A stretch of DNA of 44,367 nucleotides from positions 1-44,367 of the forward strand of contig CAMWTI010000008.1 in NCBI GenBank assembly GCA_947177135.1. The letters are read 5' to 3'. The notes beneath the pieces were generated by a model. That model was not told where the DNA came from, did no database searches, and saw only the letters and a list, made by a program, of their open reading frames with translations. Within the stretch, counting starts at the first letter, position 1; each line of letters opens with the position of its first letter. Made by a program: the position numbers and the translations under genes. Source of the DNA: an uncultured Porphyromonadaceae bacterium. Its GTDB lineage: Bacteria; Bacteroidota; Bacteroidia; Bacteroidales; Muribaculaceae. Of the stretch, positions 25,270 to 35,100 are shown in pieces.

Positions 25270-25851
25270 ATGAAGCTGAAGTTATTATCGTTCATGCTTA
25301 TGCTTGGATGCGCTGTTGGCGGACTCCGGGGGCAGAGCGTGGCGCTGAAAACCAACTTGCTGTCTGATGCGGCGCTCACGCCGACCATAGGCATTGAGAC
25401 TGGTCTCGCTCCGAAATGGAGTGTGGAGCTGATAGGCATGCTTAACGCATGGGAGGTCAACAACCACATTTTCAAGCAATGGCAGCTGAAACCCGAGCTG
25501 CGCTATTGGTTCTGTCAGCGCTTCTCCGGGCATTTTGTCGGTGCGCATCTGATTGCCGGTCAGTTTAATTTCGGCAACATCGACAACGGCATAAAATTTC
25601 TCGGCACCGATTTTTCAAAACTTTCCGACCGGCGATATCAGGGCTGGGACTTCGGCGCGGGGCTGGCCTATGGCTATGCCTGGATTCTTTCAAAACACTG
25701 GAGTCTTGAAGCTGAGATCGGCCTTGGCTGGATTCATGCCCGTTTTGACGAATTCCGGTGTGCCGACTGCGGAAAGAAGCTCCGCACTAATCTGTCACAC
25801 AACTATTTCGGCCCTACAAAAGCCGCAATAAACCTGGTCTGCACCTTCTAA
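25270..25851 (+). CDS. DUF3575 protein of fimbrial operon
   Basis: A 193-residue secreted beta-barrel-like protein. A signal peptide (about residues 1-21) is followed by the DUF3575 pattern: VALKTNLLSDAALTPTIGIETGLAPKWSVEL, then amphipathic strands, and a C-terminal aromatic residue (VCTF) like outer-membrane proteins. DUF3575 genes commonly head Bacteroidales fimbrial operons beside DUF3868 and Mfa1-type genes, as here. A role in fimbrial export or anchoring is inferred. It contains a CADC cysteine pair near residue 163. The next gene begins 15 bases after its stop. Confidence 0.85.
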   Translation: MKLKLLSFMLMLGCAVGGLRGQSVALKTNLLSDAALTPTIGIETGLAPKWSVELIGMLNAWEVNNHIFKQWQLKPELRYWFCQRFSGHFVGAHLIAGQFNFGNIDNGIKFLGTDFSKLSDRRYQGWDFGAGLAYGYAWILSKHWSLEAEIGLGWIHARFDEFRCADCGKKLRTNLSHNYFGPTKAAINLVCTF

Positions 25852-25866
25852 ACAGCATACTCTCGG

Positions 25867-27384
25867 ATGAAACGTTTTATCCCAACAATCGTTGCCTGCC
25901 TGCTGGCCTTCGTCCCCGGGCAGGCTCTCCGGGCCAAGACTCCGGATTCGGCTCTGAAAGTCTATGACATGGAAGTCGCAGTCGACGATCAGATGCGCCA
26001 GCTAAGCGTCGATATTGACCTGCGCCTGTCGGAAATCCGTCTGGGCCGTGACCGTGAGACTATCTTCACTCCGGTGGTGATCAGCGTCGATGGCTCGGAA
26101 TCGGTCAGCCTCCCTTCCATAATCGTGGCCGGTCGCAACCGCTGGTACTGGTATCTGCGGAACGGCGGCCTTGTCACTGACTCACGCCGCGTCTACCGCG
26201 CCGGCCAGGATCAACAGCATGTGACTCTGTCGCAGACCATTCCGTTTGAAGACTGGATGGGTGACTGCACGGTCGAAATGCGTGAATCGTCGGGCAACTG
26301 CTGCGCCACGCCGCGCCCGGTGCCCGGTCCCAGCGAACACGGCATGATCGAGATGGCTCGCATCTCCACCGCCCGCCCGGCCCTGCTCGATGAGTTTGTG
26401 TTCGCTCCGCCTGTCAATGCCGGACCGGTCATCAAGGAGCTCAGCGGCAGTGCGTTCATCACTTTCGTGGTCAACCGCACCGAACTGAAGCCCGACTATA
26501 TGATCAACCGCGCCGAACTTGCCAAGATCATCAACTCCATTGATTTTGTGCGCCAGGATTCCGACGCCACGATCACCCATGTCCACATCAAAGGCTTCGC
26601 ATCGCCCGAGGGACCCTATGACAACAACGTGCGTCTGGCCAAGGGCCGAACGGAGACCCTGCGGCGCTATGTGCGCGATCTCTATCACTTTGCCGACACC
26701 ACCATCACTTCCAGCTATGAGCCTGAGGACTGGGCCGGACTCTCCTGCTATCTGCGCGACTCCATGGACTATAAGATCGACCACCGTGCCGAAATTCTTG
26801 AAATCATCGATTCTCCGCTCGGATTCGATGCCAAGGACCACACCATTCGCCAGCGCTTCCCACAGGATTATGCCGTAATTCTCAAGCAGATATATCCCTG
26901 GTTGCGTCATTCAGACTACACCGTGCGCTATTCCATCCGCACCTACACCAGTGTCGATGAGATACGACGTGTCTATGACGTCGATCCCACGCGTCTTCGC
27001 AACGTTGACTTCTACACTCTGGCACAATCTTATCCCGAAGGCTCGCCCGAATATTGCGCAGTGTTTGAAAAGGCGGTCGAGGTATATCCCGACGATCCGG
27101 GTTCGAATCTCAACGCCGCCAACATCGAGATGAAGCGCGGAAACTATGACCGCGCCCAGAGTCACCTGTTGCGTGCCGGACGCACGCCCGAGGCTGATTT
27201 TGCCCGCGGAGTGCTTGCCGCCCGCCGCGGCGACTATGGCGAGGCTCTCCGCCTTTTCTCCATCGCCGCCGAGGCCGGAGTGCCCCACGCCAATGAATAT
27301 ATCGACAATGTCAGCGCCATGCGTGACTATCACCCCGTCACCTATTCCATTGAGCGCTCACGGACAACCGAAACTGAAAAATAA
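25867..27384 (+). CDS. DUF3868 / OmpA-like / TPR fimbrial accessory protein
   Basis: A 505-residue secreted protein with a signal peptide (residues 1-23). Its N-terminal domain (about 30-130) matches the DUF3868 type seen in fimbrial operons. The middle (about residues 195-270) is OmpA-like: FVVNRTELKPDY, then IKGFASPEGPYDNNVRLAKGRTETLRRYV, so it may bind peptidoglycan or act as a periplasmic scaffold. The C-terminal part (about 390-490) has TPR-like helices (EYCAVFEKAVEVYPDDPGSNLNAANIEMKRGNYDRAQSHL). It lies between DUF3575 and the major fimbrial subunit. Participation in assembly is inferred from context. Confidence 0.85.
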   Translation: MKRFIPTIVACLLAFVPGQALRAKTPDSALKVYDMEVAVDDQMRQLSVDIDLRLSEIRLGRDRETIFTPVVISVDGSESVSLPSIIVAGRNRWYWYLRNGGLVTDSRRVYRAGQDQQHVTLSQTIPFEDWMGDCTVEMRESSGNCCATPRPVPGPSEHGMIEMARISTARPALLDEFVFAPPVNAGPVIKELSGSAFITFVVNRTELKPDYMINRAELAKIINSIDFVRQDSDATITHVHIKGFASPEGPYDNNVRLAKGRTETLRRYVRDLYHFADTTITSSYEPEDWAGLSCYLRDSMDYKIDHRAEILEIIDSPLGFDAKDHTIRQRFPQDYAVILKQIYPWLRHSDYTVRYSIRTYTSVDEIRRVYDVDPTRLRNVDFYTLAQSYPEGSPEYCAVFEKAVEVYPDDPGSNLNAANIEMKRGNYDRAQSHLLRAGRTPEADFARGVLAARRGDYGEALRLFSIAAEAGVPHANEYIDNVSAMRDYHPVTYSIERSRTTETEK

Positions 27385-27426
27385 TAACAAATACACATAA
27401 ATTAAAACTTAACTAATTATCAACAC

Positions 27427-29259
27427 ATGAACAAGTTTGCTAAATTGTTTGCAGGCATGGCCGTGATCTCGCTCGTCGCCTCCTGCTCAAGCGACGAACC
27501 GATGGGTACTACCGGAGGCAACGACAACGCCGAAGGATCGACCCTTTATCTGGCTGTCAATATTCAGGACGCAACCTCATCCATGGGGCTGGCTTCAGCC
27601 CCGTCCAAGGGCCGTGCCGAAGAAGAAGATGGCGACCGTCCTGGCGCTGACGGCGGCTATGGAAACCTCAATGATGCTGACACCGAGCACAAAGTAAATT
27701 CTGCCCGCTTCTTCTTCTTTGACGAAAAAGGCGTGTTCGTGACCGAAGCCAACGTATGGTCCGATGGCGCTCCGACTGACGGCAATGTCAACAATGTGGA
27801 GTTTAAAAGCACTGCCATGGTCGTGCTCAAGGGTCTCAAGGAAAAGAGCCTGCCCAAATATATGTTCACTATTGTGAACTGCCCAGCTGGTTTCCATGCC
27901 GCTGCAACTCTGGAAGAAACAGCCCGCCAGACCGCAGCCATCAATAACGGTCAGGACTATTTCGTTATGTCGACATCGTCGTTCAACCCGAACAGCGGTC
28001 AGGTGGAAGCCCAGACATACAACTCGAAGTATCCCTATGCAAACTATGTAACGGAGAACAGTTTCTACACTGAACCCAAGAAGATTGCCGAGATTACCGA
28101 TCCGGTGATTGTCTATGTTGAGCGTCTGGCCACAAAGACCACCTTTGAGATGGCCAATAAGACTCAGTCTGTGACTGTGACCGTAGCCGGTGATCCCAAT
28201 AATGAGAATAACGATAACATTGCCAAAACCACTCTCTATGTGACCATTGACGGTTTTGCAGTGACCAACGTCGAGACCAAAAGCTATATTGCCAAAAACA
28301 TTGACGGTTTCAACGGTCTTGAATCAGTGTTCGGTGCCGATGCTCTCGGCAAATGGTCGTGGAACAAGGCCGGCGATTTCCGCAGCACCTGGGGCATGTC
28401 CACAACCTATGGCCAGGCCGCTCCCGCACTCAAGCACATCGCATTTCCCGAAGCGGCCAAGCATGATGTTGCGGCTCCCTACTACTCTTATGAAACCACC
28501 AACACTCTTGCCAACGTTGACACCGAGACCCATCGCGTGAAAGACGCCAACGTGCCCTGCGTGATCTTCTCCGCTACCGTGACAAGCGATAAAGACGGAA
28601 AGAATCCTGTGAATCTCGTTGAATACAACGGTGTATACTTCCTCGAGGGTACTTTCGTTGAATATGGCCTGAACCGTCTGAAAGGCGACTCCAAAGGTCT
28701 GAACTTCTATACTTATGTAGGCACAAGCACCGATCCCTCGACCGACAACGATATCAAAAACTATAAAGGTATTCCCGCAAAATTCGTGACCATTCATAAG
28801 AAAGGCACCAGCGCCGGCGTGGTTGAACTTTGTGCAAACAGAGACAGTATTGCCGACACAAAGCTTTACGCCAAAAACGGCGATAAGTTCGAACCCACCA
28901 CAATTGAAGCTCTCAACACCCGTCTGGCTGAGTTCACCGCCGAGGGAAGCGCACAGGCTATCGCCGCCCGCACCGGTAAAACCTACTACACCGTACCCGT
29001 CAAGCACCTCCGCGCCAACACTGCTCTGACTGCAGACAAGCCCTACCAGGTGAACGCCGAAGGTCAGTACGGCATGGTCCGCAACCACTGGTATCAGATC
29101 TCTGTGGACAAGATCATGAAGCTCGGTCATGGCGTGTATGATCCCGATGACGATAACGAAATCATCGAACCGGAAGATCCCGAGGACGACACCTACGGTC
29201 TCGGCGCGGAAATCAACATCCTCTCCTGGAAGATTGTCAAGCAGAATGTCAATCTCTGA
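27427..29259 (+). CDS. Mfa1-type major fimbrial subunit
   Basis: A 610-residue pilin lipoprotein. Lipobox VASC (cysteine 20) directs it through the lipoprotein route used by Bacteroidales fimbriae. After a Ser/Gly/Glu-rich linker comes a first beta domain (STLYLAVNIQD, then ARFFFFDEKGVFV) and a second domain ending in RNHWYQISVDKIMKLG and a C-terminal strand (GAEINILSWKIVKQNVNL), which fits donor-strand assembly. A basic stretch SKGRAEEE near residue 63 could be the protease maturation site. The leader (27385-27426) is very AT-rich, typical of highly expressed Bacteroidota genes. A terminator follows, so this subunit is probably made in excess. Confidence 0.9.
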   Translation: MNKFAKLFAGMAVISLVASCSSDEPMGTTGGNDNAEGSTLYLAVNIQDATSSMGLASAPSKGRAEEEDGDRPGADGGYGNLNDADTEHKVNSARFFFFDEKGVFVTEANVWSDGAPTDGNVNNVEFKSTAMVVLKGLKEKSLPKYMFTIVNCPAGFHAAATLEETARQTAAINNGQDYFVMSTSSFNPNSGQVEAQTYNSKYPYANYVTENSFYTEPKKIAEITDPVIVYVERLATKTTFEMANKTQSVTVTVAGDPNNENNDNIAKTTLYVTIDGFAVTNVETKSYIAKNIDGFNGLESVFGADALGKWSWNKAGDFRSTWGMSTTYGQAAPALKHIAFPEAAKHDVAAPYYSYETTNTLANVDTETHRVKDANVPCVIFSATVTSDKDGKNPVNLVEYNGVYFLEGTFVEYGLNRLKGDSKGLNFYTYVGTSTDPSTDNDIKNYKGIPAKFVTIHKKGTSAGVVELCANRDSIADTKLYAKNGDKFEPTTIEALNTRLAEFTAEGSAQAIAARTGKTYYTVPVKHLRANTALTADKPYQVNAEGQYGMVRNHWYQISVDKIMKLGHGVYDPDDDNEIIEPEDPEDDTYGLGAEINILSWKIVKQNVNL

Positions 29260-29315
29260 TAAGACGGCATTCAGGATCCTTATCCTATCCTCTATATTTA
29301 TATATTGATCAGATA

Positions 29316-29365
29316 CCGGGCGCGACCTCATTTGGCGTGCCGTCGCGCCCGGTTGATTTTTCTCT
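29316..29365 (+). terminator. Intrinsic terminator between major and minor fimbrial subunit genes
   Basis: Perfect 11-bp stem (29316-29326 with 29342-29352, arm CCGGGCGCGAC), 15-base loop, then a T-rich tail (TTGATTTTTCTCTCTT). No TAnnTTTG box was found between it and the next gene, so the distal genes likely depend on read-through. Confidence 0.8.
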
Positions 29366-29492
29366 CTTCTGCCTCTCTGCTCAAAAACAGTGGATTCTCC
29401 TCGCGGAATGCGGACTAAACATCCGTCATCATTCCCACCAAAACCGACAACCCATAAGCCGAAAGGCCACATCATATATATATCCCAATCAG

Positions 29493-30509
29493 ATGAAACT
29501 ACTTCACGACATATTCACCCGACTGACTCTGGCCATGGCCTGCTGCGCGGCTCTGGCCGGCTGCGACGGGCTTATTTATGACGAAGAAGGTGACTGCGAC
29601 TACAGGATCCGTTTCGTTTTCGACAAGCATCTGCATCAGTCTGACGCATTCGCCTATGAGGTCAACGCCGTCACACTCTATCTGGTCGATGACGCCACCG
29701 GCCGGATCGTGTGGCAGAAGTCGGAGTCGGGTCCCGAACTGAAAAGCGGCCATTACCGCATGACCATTCCCGACGATCTGATTCCCGCCGGCAACTACTC
29801 GATGATCGCATGGTGCGGCGAAGGAGCCGGCACTCATTTCACCGTTGCCGAAGCCGACCATTATGCAGGGCTGAACTGCCGGCTTGAGCGTCAGTATGAC
29901 CAGGACCGCCGCGCGTTTTCAGACAGCAATCTCAACCGCCTCTATCACGGACGTCTCGACGCTGTTCGTCTGGCGCCCGACGTCACAGTGCGCGATTTCA
30001 CCGTGCCTCTGACCAAAGACACCAACGACGTTACAATCCTTCTCCAGAACCTTGACGGAGTCCCCATTGAAGACGGAGACTTCACCTTCCAGATCATCGA
30101 CGCCAACGGACACATGGACTGGGACAACTCAATCATGCCTGACGAAGAGATCGTCTATCGTCCGCACCACATCAGCTATGGCATGGCCCAGCCTCTCGAG
30201 GCTCCGGCCGCGCGCGCCTCAGTGTCGATGCCGGTGTGTTTCGCCGAATTCTCCGTTGGACGCATGATGGCTGACCGCGACATGCGCCTGGTCGTTCTCG
30301 ATTCCGCCGGCGACACAACCGCCAACTTCCCCCTGATCAACTATGCACTGATGGTCAAGGGCACCAACAATCTGAAATATGACGACCAGGATTTTCTTGA
30401 CAGACAAGACAAATTTGATCTCACCCTGTTCATGAAAAACGACCGCTGGCAGCAGGTGCAGCTCAACATTCTGTCGTGGCAGCTGGTGATTGATCATATT
30501 GACCTTTAA
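29493..30509 (+). CDS. FimB/Mfa2-family fimbrial anchor subunit
   Basis: A 338-residue lipoprotein with lipobox LAGC (cysteine 24) followed by CDGLIYDEEGDCDYRIRFVFDKHL, typical of the FimB/Mfa2 family. Members anchor the fimbria to the outer membrane and limit its length. Two beta domains follow, ending in QLNILSWQLVIDHIDL, a close echo of the major subunit's last strand. The ATG at 29493 gives a good signal peptide; the frame is open upstream, but that crosses the terminator region and reads as nonsense. The next gene begins two bases after the stop. Confidence 0.92.
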   Translation: MKLLHDIFTRLTLAMACCAALAGCDGLIYDEEGDCDYRIRFVFDKHLHQSDAFAYEVNAVTLYLVDDATGRIVWQKSESGPELKSGHYRMTIPDDLIPAGNYSMIAWCGEGAGTHFTVAEADHYAGLNCRLERQYDQDRRAFSDSNLNRLYHGRLDAVRLAPDVTVRDFTVPLTKDTNDVTILLQNLDGVPIEDGDFTFQIIDANGHMDWDNSIMPDEEIVYRPHHISYGMAQPLEAPAARASVSMPVCFAEFSVGRMMADRDMRLVVLDSAGDTTANFPLINYALMVKGTNNLKYDDQDFLDRQDKFDLTLFMKNDRWQQVQLNILSWQLVIDHIDL

Positions 30510-30511
30510 TA

Positions 30512-32101
30512 ATGCCCGTAATTCCGATTAAAATGATTTCACGGATCCGACATATCTCTCTGGCGCTGATCGCGGCCCTGGCCGTGACTGCGGCTTTGTG
30601 TGCCTGCTCACAGGCCGGCGGGACCGATGATGCCGGATCAATGCCATCGGCTCCTGCCGCCACGCTGGCGTTTGTCATCAGCACGGGCGACACTCAGGAC
30701 CAGGCTGGCGCTCCGGCTGCATCGAGTCTTTCGAAAGCCACCCCCGCCGACGGTCCATATGATCCCGGAACAGGCTTTGAAAACTATATCCACATCGAGG
30801 CCGAGCCATCGGACATAGCCGTCTATCTGTTTGACGGCGACGGCCGATTCCTGTTTCAGGCCACTGATCCCAGGCTGGTCAGACTCAACTCCTATCCGTC
30901 GGCAAAATCATATGAGCTCTACTTTTCGGTGCAGCAGGCCGACAAAGACCGCATAGACCGGCAGAACATCAAGGTGGTGCTTCTGGCCAACTGGCGCGAC
31001 TACCCGTCGCTGTCGGCCGGCAACACCGTGGCCGATCTCGTAGCCGCCTCTGAGGCGGTGATGGATTATTCACCTGTCGGACTCATCGCCTCCGCGGCTG
31101 ACCGCATCCCGCTCTTTGGAGTGATCCACATCGACCGGCTCAGCCTTCTCCCCTCGGGCAACACCACATGGCTCGGAACTCTCCATCTGCTCCGCTCGCT
31201 GGCCAAAGTCACGGTGACAGACGCCGACCTGCTGGCCGGAGTGGGCGACGGCCTGAAAATCCAGTCAGTGGAACTGACGCGCTATAACACCCGCACTGTC
31301 AAGGCGCCCTCCGGAGTGACTCATCAGGACCAGTATGTCAAAGGCTCCTATGCCAAGGACTATCTCGACTGGGTCACTGTGGCCGACGGCGCCGAGGCCG
31401 CCATTCCGCTTGCTTTTGCCGAAATCTCGGCAGGCGTATTCCAGATCTATTGTCCGGAATATCCCAACATAGGCCGCGGCGACGCGCAGCGCTCGCGCAT
31501 CAGAGTCACCTACAACGACAACGAAGAGTTCTACATCGACTTCAAATATTACTCCGGCCCCTCCAAAAACTCCGCCTTCGACGTCTGCCGCAACAACTGG
31601 TACCAGTTCGACGTCATGCGCAGCAAAGCCTCGATAAATTGTGAAGTTCAGGTAATACCTTATTCTATAATTGAACTGAATCCAGGATTCGGTGTGTCGA
31701 TAGACAGGCCGCTTGTGCCTATAAGAAACGATAACGGGCAGCTTGAATATTGGTATGATCCCGAGACTGGCAAATTTTATGGTCTGGATAAGAAAACGGA
31801 GATTCCAAACCCGAATTTCAGCTCAGACCCGATTAACGGATGGGTGCTGATGCGTGATGAAAACAGCCAGTTCGTCTGCTATAACGACCAAGTGTCCGGT
31901 CGGTTTTATGGCTGGGACAGAACAACTGAGATTGCAGATCCATTTGAAACGGATCCGCAGGGCACAGGCTGGCTTATAATTCAAAATCCGGAGAAAACCA
32001 GAGTCTACTATTATTACCATCGTTCAAGCAGTACATGGTATCTGCCAGACAAAACGACCAAGGTCGAGAGGCCTTTTGATAATAAATCAGAAATATCCTG
32101 A
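30512..32101 (+). CDS. Fimbrial minor subunit (Mfa-like) with C-terminal aromatic repeat tail
   Basis: A 529-residue lipoprotein (lipobox LCAC, cysteine 32; an internal ATG at 30533 is an alternative start). Residues 75-390 resemble fimbrillin-type minor subunits: beta-rich, with IAVYLFDGDGRFLF and NNWYQFDVMRSK in the place where related proteins near their end. Beyond about residue 375 the sequence continues with a tail of three repeats of 42-43 residues rich in Tyr, Trp and Thr. DNA composition falls clearly at about 31,636, inside the gene, from GC-rich to AT-rich. The protein thus looks mosaic: an old N-terminal pilin body and a newer tail. It precedes the tip gene by three bases. Confidence 0.8.
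   Translation: MPVIPIKMISRIRHISLALIAALAVTAALCACSQAGGTDDAGSMPSAPAATLAFVISTGDTQDQAGAPAASSLSKATPADGPYDPGTGFENYIHIEAEPSDIAVYLFDGDGRFLFQATDPRLVRLNSYPSAKSYELYFSVQQADKDRIDRQNIKVVLLANWRDYPSLSAGNTVADLVAASEAVMDYSPVGLIASAADRIPLFGVIHIDRLSLLPSGNTTWLGTLHLLRSLAKVTVTDADLLAGVGDGLKIQSVELTRYNTRTVKAPSGVTHQDQYVKGSYAKDYLDWVTVADGAEAAIPLAFAEISAGVFQIYCPEYPNIGRGDAQRSRIRVTYNDNEEFYIDFKYYSGPSKNSAFDVCRNNWYQFDVMRSKASINCEVQVIPYSIIELNPGFGVSIDRPLVPIRNDNGQLEYWYDPETGKFYGLDKKTEIPNPNFSSDPINGWVLMRDENSQFVCYNDQVSGRFYGWDRTTEIADPFETDPQGTGWLIIQNPEKTRVYYYYHRSSSTWYLPDKTTKVERPFDNKSEIS
31745..32080 (+). repeat. Three WW-like aromatic peptide repeats (residues 412-525)
   Basis: Repeat units begin near residues 412, 454 and 497. Shared positions: an aromatic pair (EYWYD, FVCYN, VYYYY), an FYG or WYL step, then (D/R)(K/R)TT(E/K) or DKKTE, a Pro/Asp turn, and GW before the next unit. 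The GW start, aromatic core and Pro turn recall WW domains, but the match is by eye and loose. Confidence 0.6.
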
Positions 32102-32104
32102 CGA

Positions 32105-35100
32105 ATGAACGTATTGCATAAAAACCTGATATATATATTTGTCTGCCTGTTTTTTGCCGGTAGCATTGCTTCGTGTGTCGATGATTTCGATTCGAATCTG
32201 GGCGAACTGGATGGAAGCGTGCGTGACATCAATGTTTTGGTAAACTTCGAGCCGAATCAAGATGCCTCGTTGCAATCACGGTCAGCCGACGGCAACAGCA
32301 TACAGGATATTTCCTCACTACGTATGCTGATATATGATGAATCTGGCACGAATCTCATATACGATTATCTTGTGTGGGAAAACGGGAAAAAAGCCGGACT
32401 GAACCCCGATGTCATATCGTCTGAGAGTTACTCTCCATATGTGGCCGACGAGGATGGAATGAAAGACAATGCGACTGCCATGTTGTCTTATAACCTTAAA
32501 TTGAAAACAGGCGATTATTATATATATGCAGTAGCCAATGCGGAAAAGGAATTGGCGGGTTCAGATTATTCTACCGTTGAAAAACTGAAAGCAGTGAATT
32601 GTGTCTGGAATTTGGATAATGTGAAGGCCAACAGCCAGATGTTTGGTATCTTCTCTCTGACCAGCGACCAGACTGCGTATAAAGACGACAAGCCTGTACG
32701 AGTGTCGAACACCACGACTACTCTCCATAGTTGGGTGCGTCGTCTGGCATCAAAGATAACTGTTGCTTTTGATGGCTCAGAATTATATGATAATGTGCAG
32801 ATTTTCATTGAATCTGTTTCCATCCATGACATTGCCAAACAATGCGCACTTGGAGTGCCTAACGTGGCGGGCATAGATCCAGGCGAAGCGGCGAATTATG
32901 ATTATCGCAATCTTACAGATGAGAATAAACAGCCTAAAATGCTTGCAGCCGATAAGCGTTATGCTGTGGATAACGGCGTTATAGCTACAGGTGATATTGA
33001 CGAAATTCAGAAAGTAGACACCTCGCGGCCTGTTGTCCCTGATGAATATTACCATATCTGCAACAAATCCCATCCATATATGGGAATGGAAACCGGCAAC
33101 GGAAATTCATCAGACGAGTCTATTTTAGAACATAGCCATGCTCAGAAAGCAAAGGCCTTTTTCTTCTATGAAAATCTTCAGGGCGTGAGCACTGAGGGCC
33201 GGTCAAAATATCAGGATGGCGACGGAGATGGAAAGATTGACAATCCGGATCCGGAAGAAAATGATCTGAACAGTGGCTGGAAAGATGGAAAAGCATATGG
33301 CACGTATGTCGAGGTAATAGGTTACTATCGTTGTACGGAAGCCGACGAACACGTTAACTCAGGCCCGATACGTTATCGCTTTATGTTGGGCAAGGACGTG
33401 GAAAATGATTTCAATGTGGAGCGCAATCACCATTATCAGCTGACGCTCAAATTCAAAGGCTATGGCAATGAAGCCGACTGGCATATTGTTTATGAGCATG
33501 AACGCAGTATAGAGGTGCAGTCGCCCATGTATATTTCCTATTTGTTCAACAAGAAGTCGATGGCTTCTATGAGAATTTCAGGCAAGTTGCCTGAAGGCGC
33601 TAAATTGCGTGCCGAGATTGTTGAATGTGACTGGCGTCCGTGGGGTATTGTCGGTTCGACAGCTTTTCCTCCTGTTCCGCAGGAGGCATACTCTCCGGTG
33701 TCATGGACTGAAAAAGACGGACCATGGAACAGCTTTCTATCGCTTCGCATGACCAAGGTGGTCAAAATCGAAATTCCGGGCAAAGAGGGCATGCCGTCCA
33801 ACCAGTATGACTGGGAAGAGTCATGGGATTATAATAAAACTTATTATGTAACCGAGCATAAAGGCTGGCGCACATATGATTTGATGCTGCCGAAGGATGA
33901 AAACGGCAAGGACGAAGCTTCTACAAGCTATGATTCCCAGGATAGCAAAGGGCAAAGCGAGGGGCTGTATTTTGTATCTAAGCAGGCGGAAGATGCTGCG
34001 GGAAACGCGGTTGAAAGGCTTGTCACTATACCATTGTTTACCCGCGCGAAGGAATTGATTACCCGAATAGGTTTTACTGGCAATAATCCATACACTGCTT
34101 ATCCACGCAACGCGATAGTTAAATTGCAGATTGTGCAATCAGACGGTGTGACTCCTGTGGATGGCTTTAAGCCTCAGACTATGCAGGTGATACAGGTGCG
34201 TCGTGTTGTTAACCCTAAAGGCGTTTGGCGTCGCTCGGGATCGACTGAGCCTTTCCGTGTCACCTTGATGCGTTTGATGGACGAGGAGTTTGATTTCACA
34301 GAGTTTAAATCAGAAGGTAAATGGTATGCCGAAGTTTTCCAGGGAAATACGTCGGGAACTATATCTCTTTCATCAACAGAAAAAGGTAGTGGCGTAGGCA
34401 ACCGGCCCCAGTCGTTTGTTAATCGCATTGAAGGTGAATCGGAGCATCCGATTGATTTTATGATCAATTTTCATGGGGTTGATGGGTCGGCAATTGTGAG
34501 AGTGCGCTATCATAACGGCACTTGTGAGCACGACATATTCTGCCGGGAAGGTTATGACCCTATTGATGTCAGCGGTGCCAACAACTGTCTATGGCCGTCA
34601 TATAATGTCGCATATTTCAATGGTAAAACCCCGGTCTATACAAAATCGCCTTTGCAGCAAGGTTCTTATTTTCGCCTTCAAAATTATACGGCCATATGCG
34701 CTAATAATGACGGATCTCCTGATGGTAAAGGCGCATTGGGCTTTAACAAACGACCGTATTCAACGATGTTTGACGTTATTGAATCCGATAAAAATGGGGC
34801 GATATCTAAGAAACAATGGGGTAGTATCACTCCGTCTGCTTCCGTTGTCAATGCACAGGGCTTTTCCGAATGGAAGATAAATAGCTCTCAGAGCCATATA
34901 CCAGCAACTCATCCTGATTATCAGGAACACGTTGCGACTGGTACAGATTTTTATGAATTTATCTCAACTGACGCTAACGATGTGGATTTCCCAATAAGTA
35001 AAGGCTATGGTGTGCTGTATGGTGACGGTGCGCGTGAGACGCAGAGCAGTCTGTCGCAGGCATATGGCTATGACCGCACTGATGGAGCAGATGATCCGAG

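Noticed and set aside
28324..29475. 383-codon minus-strand open frame across the major fimbrial subunit
   Set aside because: It runs through the terminator at 29316-29365 and is antisense to a secure gene; its protein shows no signal peptide or motif.
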